7,856 bases of DNA, from positions 1 through 7,856 of the forward strand of contig JAQSXU010000222.1 in the NCBI GenBank assembly GCA_029256485.1. Reading direction: 5' to 3'. Below are positions 6,265 to 7,856 of the stretch, one piece after another. Origin of the DNA: Clostridiaceae bacterium (GTDB lineage Bacteria; Bacillota_A; Clostridia; Clostridiales; Clostridiaceae). The first letter of the stretch is position 1. The number at the start of each line of letters is the position of its first letter. The position numbers and the translations under genes are program-made. Under the pieces are notes generated by a model. That model did not search any database and was not told the origin of the DNA. It saw only the letters and a list, made by a program, of their open reading frames with translations.

Positions 6265-6309
6265 TAAAGTTACTGCTACCTTCTAAACACAACTTCTCCA
6301 TTTATCAGC
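6265..6309 (+). repeat. Imperfect direct repeat, copy B
   Basis: This is the partner of 5292-5335. It covers the last ten codons and stop of the intact amidohydrolase plus 11 bases beyond. It is probably the parental version because it is in frame and part of a complete gene. Confidence 0.65.
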
Positions 6310-7409
6310 ACACAGGTGGTTTTAGCCTGAATATCAAAAGGATGTTTGTCAAACACAGCAATATCTGCATCCTTATTTACTTCAAGTGAACCTACTCTAT
6401 CGGAAATCCCAAGTATTTCTGCAGGATTTATGGTTATTGCCTTTAGTGCAGTTTCTTCATCCAGTCCTGCCCTTACAGCTAAAGCAGCACAAAGTGGAAG
6501 CTCATGCACTGGTATTACGGGATGGTCTGTCATTATAGCTATTTTTACACCGGCTTTATGTAAAGCTGCCAGGGTTTCAAAGCTTTTTTCTTTTAGCTCT
6601 ACTTTGCTTCTGGTTCCAAAGGTTGGTCCTACTATGGCAGGTATGCCTTCCTTAGCCAGTTCATCTGCAATTAAATGTCCTTCTGTACAATGCTCTATGG
6701 TCATTTTAAGTCCAAATTCCTTGGCAATACGGATAGCAGTAAAAATATCATCTGCCCTGTGAGCATGCGCTTTTACATTTAATTCTCCCTTTACAACTGG
6801 AATTAAGCTTTCAAGCTTCATATCAAAATTTGCTTTGTCCTTATTGTTTATATAATTTTTTGTCTTAAAGAGATATTCTCTTAATATAGCAGCAGTAGCC
6901 ATTCTAGTGGATGGAGCCTGCTTTTTCGCATTGTAGCATCTCTTTGGATTTTCACCAAAGGCAACCTTCATTGCTGCAGTTTTCTGAACTATCATATTGT
7001 CTATTCTTATACCTTTTGTTTTAATTGTAGCAAATTGACCTCCTATAACATTTGCACTGCCGGGGCCTGTACAAACACATGTTACCCCATTTTCATAGGC
7101 CTCAACAAAGGATCTGTCCATAGGATTTATGGCATCAATAGCTCTAAGCTGAGGTGTGGCAGGATCGGTAATTTCATTTCCGTCATCCCCCTCAAAGCCA
7201 ACACCATCTTCCCACATACCTATATGGCAGTGAGCATCAATAATACCTGGCATAACAAAGCCTCCATCAGCATCAAAGGTTTCACAGTTTTCAGGGACTG
7301 AAATATCCCTTCCCACTGCAATAATTTTACCCTCATTAACAAATACTTGTCCATTTTCAATTGGTTCACCAGTCATGGTAAGAATTGTTCCATTTTTAAT
7401 TAATAACAT
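6276..7409 (-). CDS. Amidohydrolase (imidazolonepropionase-like, metal-dependent)
   Basis: This 377-aa cytosolic TIM-barrel hydrolase belongs to the amidohydrolase superfamily. The N-terminal beta-sandwich strand LLIKNGTILTMTGEPIENG (2-20) leads to GFVMPGIIDAHCHIGM (50-65) with the metal-binding HxH at H60 and H62. Further candidate ligands are H215/H217 (VKAHAHRAD), H240 and H245 (IEHCTEGH) and D295 (MTDHPV). The sandwich closes with the C-terminal GSLEVNKDADIAVFDKHPFD and VLINGEVVFRR. This is the layout of imidazolonepropionase-like (COG1228) proteins, but substrate residues for histidine degradation cannot be judged and no hut gene is adjacent, so the substrate stays open. The start has a run of five G (7417-7421) about 8 bases upstream as ribosome site. 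The downstream amidase is likely in the same transcript. A shortened copy of this gene's tail lies beyond the amidase. Confidence 0.9.
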   Translation of the reverse strand: MLLIKNGTILTMTGEPIENGQVFVNEGKIIAVGRDISVPENCETFDADGGFVMPGIIDAHCHIGMWEDGVGFEGDDGNEITDPATPQLRAIDAINPMDRSFVEAYENGVTCVCTGPGSANVIGGQFATIKTKGIRIDNMIVQKTAAMKVAFGENPKRCYNAKKQAPSTRMATAAILREYLFKTKNYINNKDKANFDMKLESLIPVVKGELNVKAHAHRADDIFTAIRIAKEFGLKMTIEHCTEGHLIADELAKEGIPAIVGPTFGTRSKVELKEKSFETLAALHKAGVKIAIMTDHPVIPVHELPLCAALAVRAGLDEETALKAITINPAEILGISDRVGSLEVNKDADIAVFDKHPFDIQAKTTCVLINGEVVFRR

Positions 7410-7510
7410 TTTGATACCCCCATTTATTATAATAGATAAGTATGTTACACAATATAAAACCCTTACAACACATGATAAGAAAATTATGATCTAAATACAT
7501 GTCAATATAA

Positions 7511-7856
7511 TTACTTAAATGATGTTTTGACCAAGTAATCTAAATTCTCCTTTAGCCCTACACCCGTATAAAAGTTATCTTTCATTTTAATGAATGCTAT
7601 GTTTTGCCATTTTTCACTCAATGGGAAAACTACTTCCGTAAATTGAACTTTCTTATTATCAATAGCAATTGTTTGTATTTTATTATAGACAAATTCAACT
7701 GCATATCCTTTGAATTCTTTAATGTCGTTATCTGATATTTCTACTTTCATTGTAGAGAATTCTTGTGGAATTCTAATATTAACTAAGACATTTATTCTTT
7801 GAAAAAGGGTTTGGTCATACTCACTACCATTCTTTGTTAGTTGTTTTTGTTTGCCA
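7511..7856 (-). CDS. Unrecognised protein, 3' part, enters from the right edge
   Basis: The frame is open from the right edge to the TAA at 7511, about 114 codons, so the start lies outside. Internal ATG at 7748-7750 has no ribosome site, and the codons before it (NGSEYDQTLFQRINVLVNIRIPQEFST) look like ordinary protein, so this Met is not the start. The visible part begins GKQKQLTKNGSEYDQ, then NDIKEFKGYAVEFVYNKIQTIAIDNKKVQFTEVVFPL and ends VKTSFK. It is soluble in character, alternating beta-like, with no membrane segment and no motif I recognise. The Lys/Gln/Asn-rich opening resembles the stretch after the lipid-bearing Cys of clostridial lipoproteins, but the Cys would lie just off the edge, so that is a guess. 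The 101 bases between its stop and the amidohydrolase start hold no clear terminator. Confidence 0.7.
   Translation of the reverse strand, partial: GKQKQLTKNGSEYDQTLFQRINVLVNIRIPQEFSTMKVEISDNDIKEFKGYAVEFVYNKIQTIAIDNKKVQFTEVVFPLSEKWQNIAFIKMKDNFYTGVGLKENLDYLVKTSFK

Noticed and set aside
7426..7431. TATAAT on the minus strand as the -10 box of the amidohydrolase
   Set aside because: The implied transcript would start at about 7419, inside the ribosome site, and there is no credible -35 at proper spacing.
7511..7750. A 79-codon gene beginning at the ATG at 7748-7750
   Set aside because: No ribosome site precedes this ATG and the frame stays open with plausible protein sequence to the window edge.
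7756..7774. Inverted repeat AGAATTC / GAATTCT
   Set aside because: It lies inside the coding frame of the right-edge gene, is short, and has no T tract; most likely chance.
1..7856. CRISPR array, tRNA, rRNA or riboswitch
   Set aside because: No regularly spaced repeats, cloverleaf or recognisable riboswitch core was seen on either strand.

Overview
The window reads as AT-rich chromosomal DNA of a Clostridium-type Firmicute. The evidence is low GC, strong AGGAGG-like ribosome sites, an RNase J of the Firmicute kind, and a clostridial-style ArsR and ArsD. Every real gene lies on the minus strand, so the window runs backwards relative to transcription. I assign no species.

Layout from left to right. 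(1) 8-763: the start of an arsenic-resistance operon, with promoter and palindromic operator, arsR, then arsD. Later ars genes would lie off the left edge. (2) 879-2602: RNase J with its own terminator. (3) 2793-3378: a flavin-reductase-like gene with an extended -10 promoter. Its 3' end runs into a 92-bp imperfect palindrome and appears clipped. (4) 3428-3546, plus strand: an internal fragment of signal recognition particle RNA, butting against the nitroreductase stop codon. (5) 3550-4794: a two-gene unit, a VOC-fold protein followed by a TM1586-type nitroreductase. The VOC gene carries an apparent one-base deletion that swaps its last residues. (6) 4865-5341: debris, namely the 3' fragment of a secreted FG-GAP/VCBS-like gene and a short remnant of an amidohydrolase 3' end. 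(7) 5343-7409: an amidohydrolase followed 39 bases later by an N-acetylmuramoyl-L-alanine amidase, probably one transcript. (8) 7511-7856: the 3' part of an unrecognised gene entering from the right edge.

Functionally this is a patchwork: metalloid sensing and chaperoning, RNA turnover, flavin redox enzymes, and cell-wall hydrolysis. I do not see a coherent undescribed system. The most distinctive trait is the number of small scars between intact genes in 2.8-5.35 kb: a clipped reductase at a palindrome, an SRP RNA fragment, a frameshifted VOC gene, a headless gene fragment, and a duplicated amidohydrolase tail. These suggest past insertion, deletion and recombination at gene ends.
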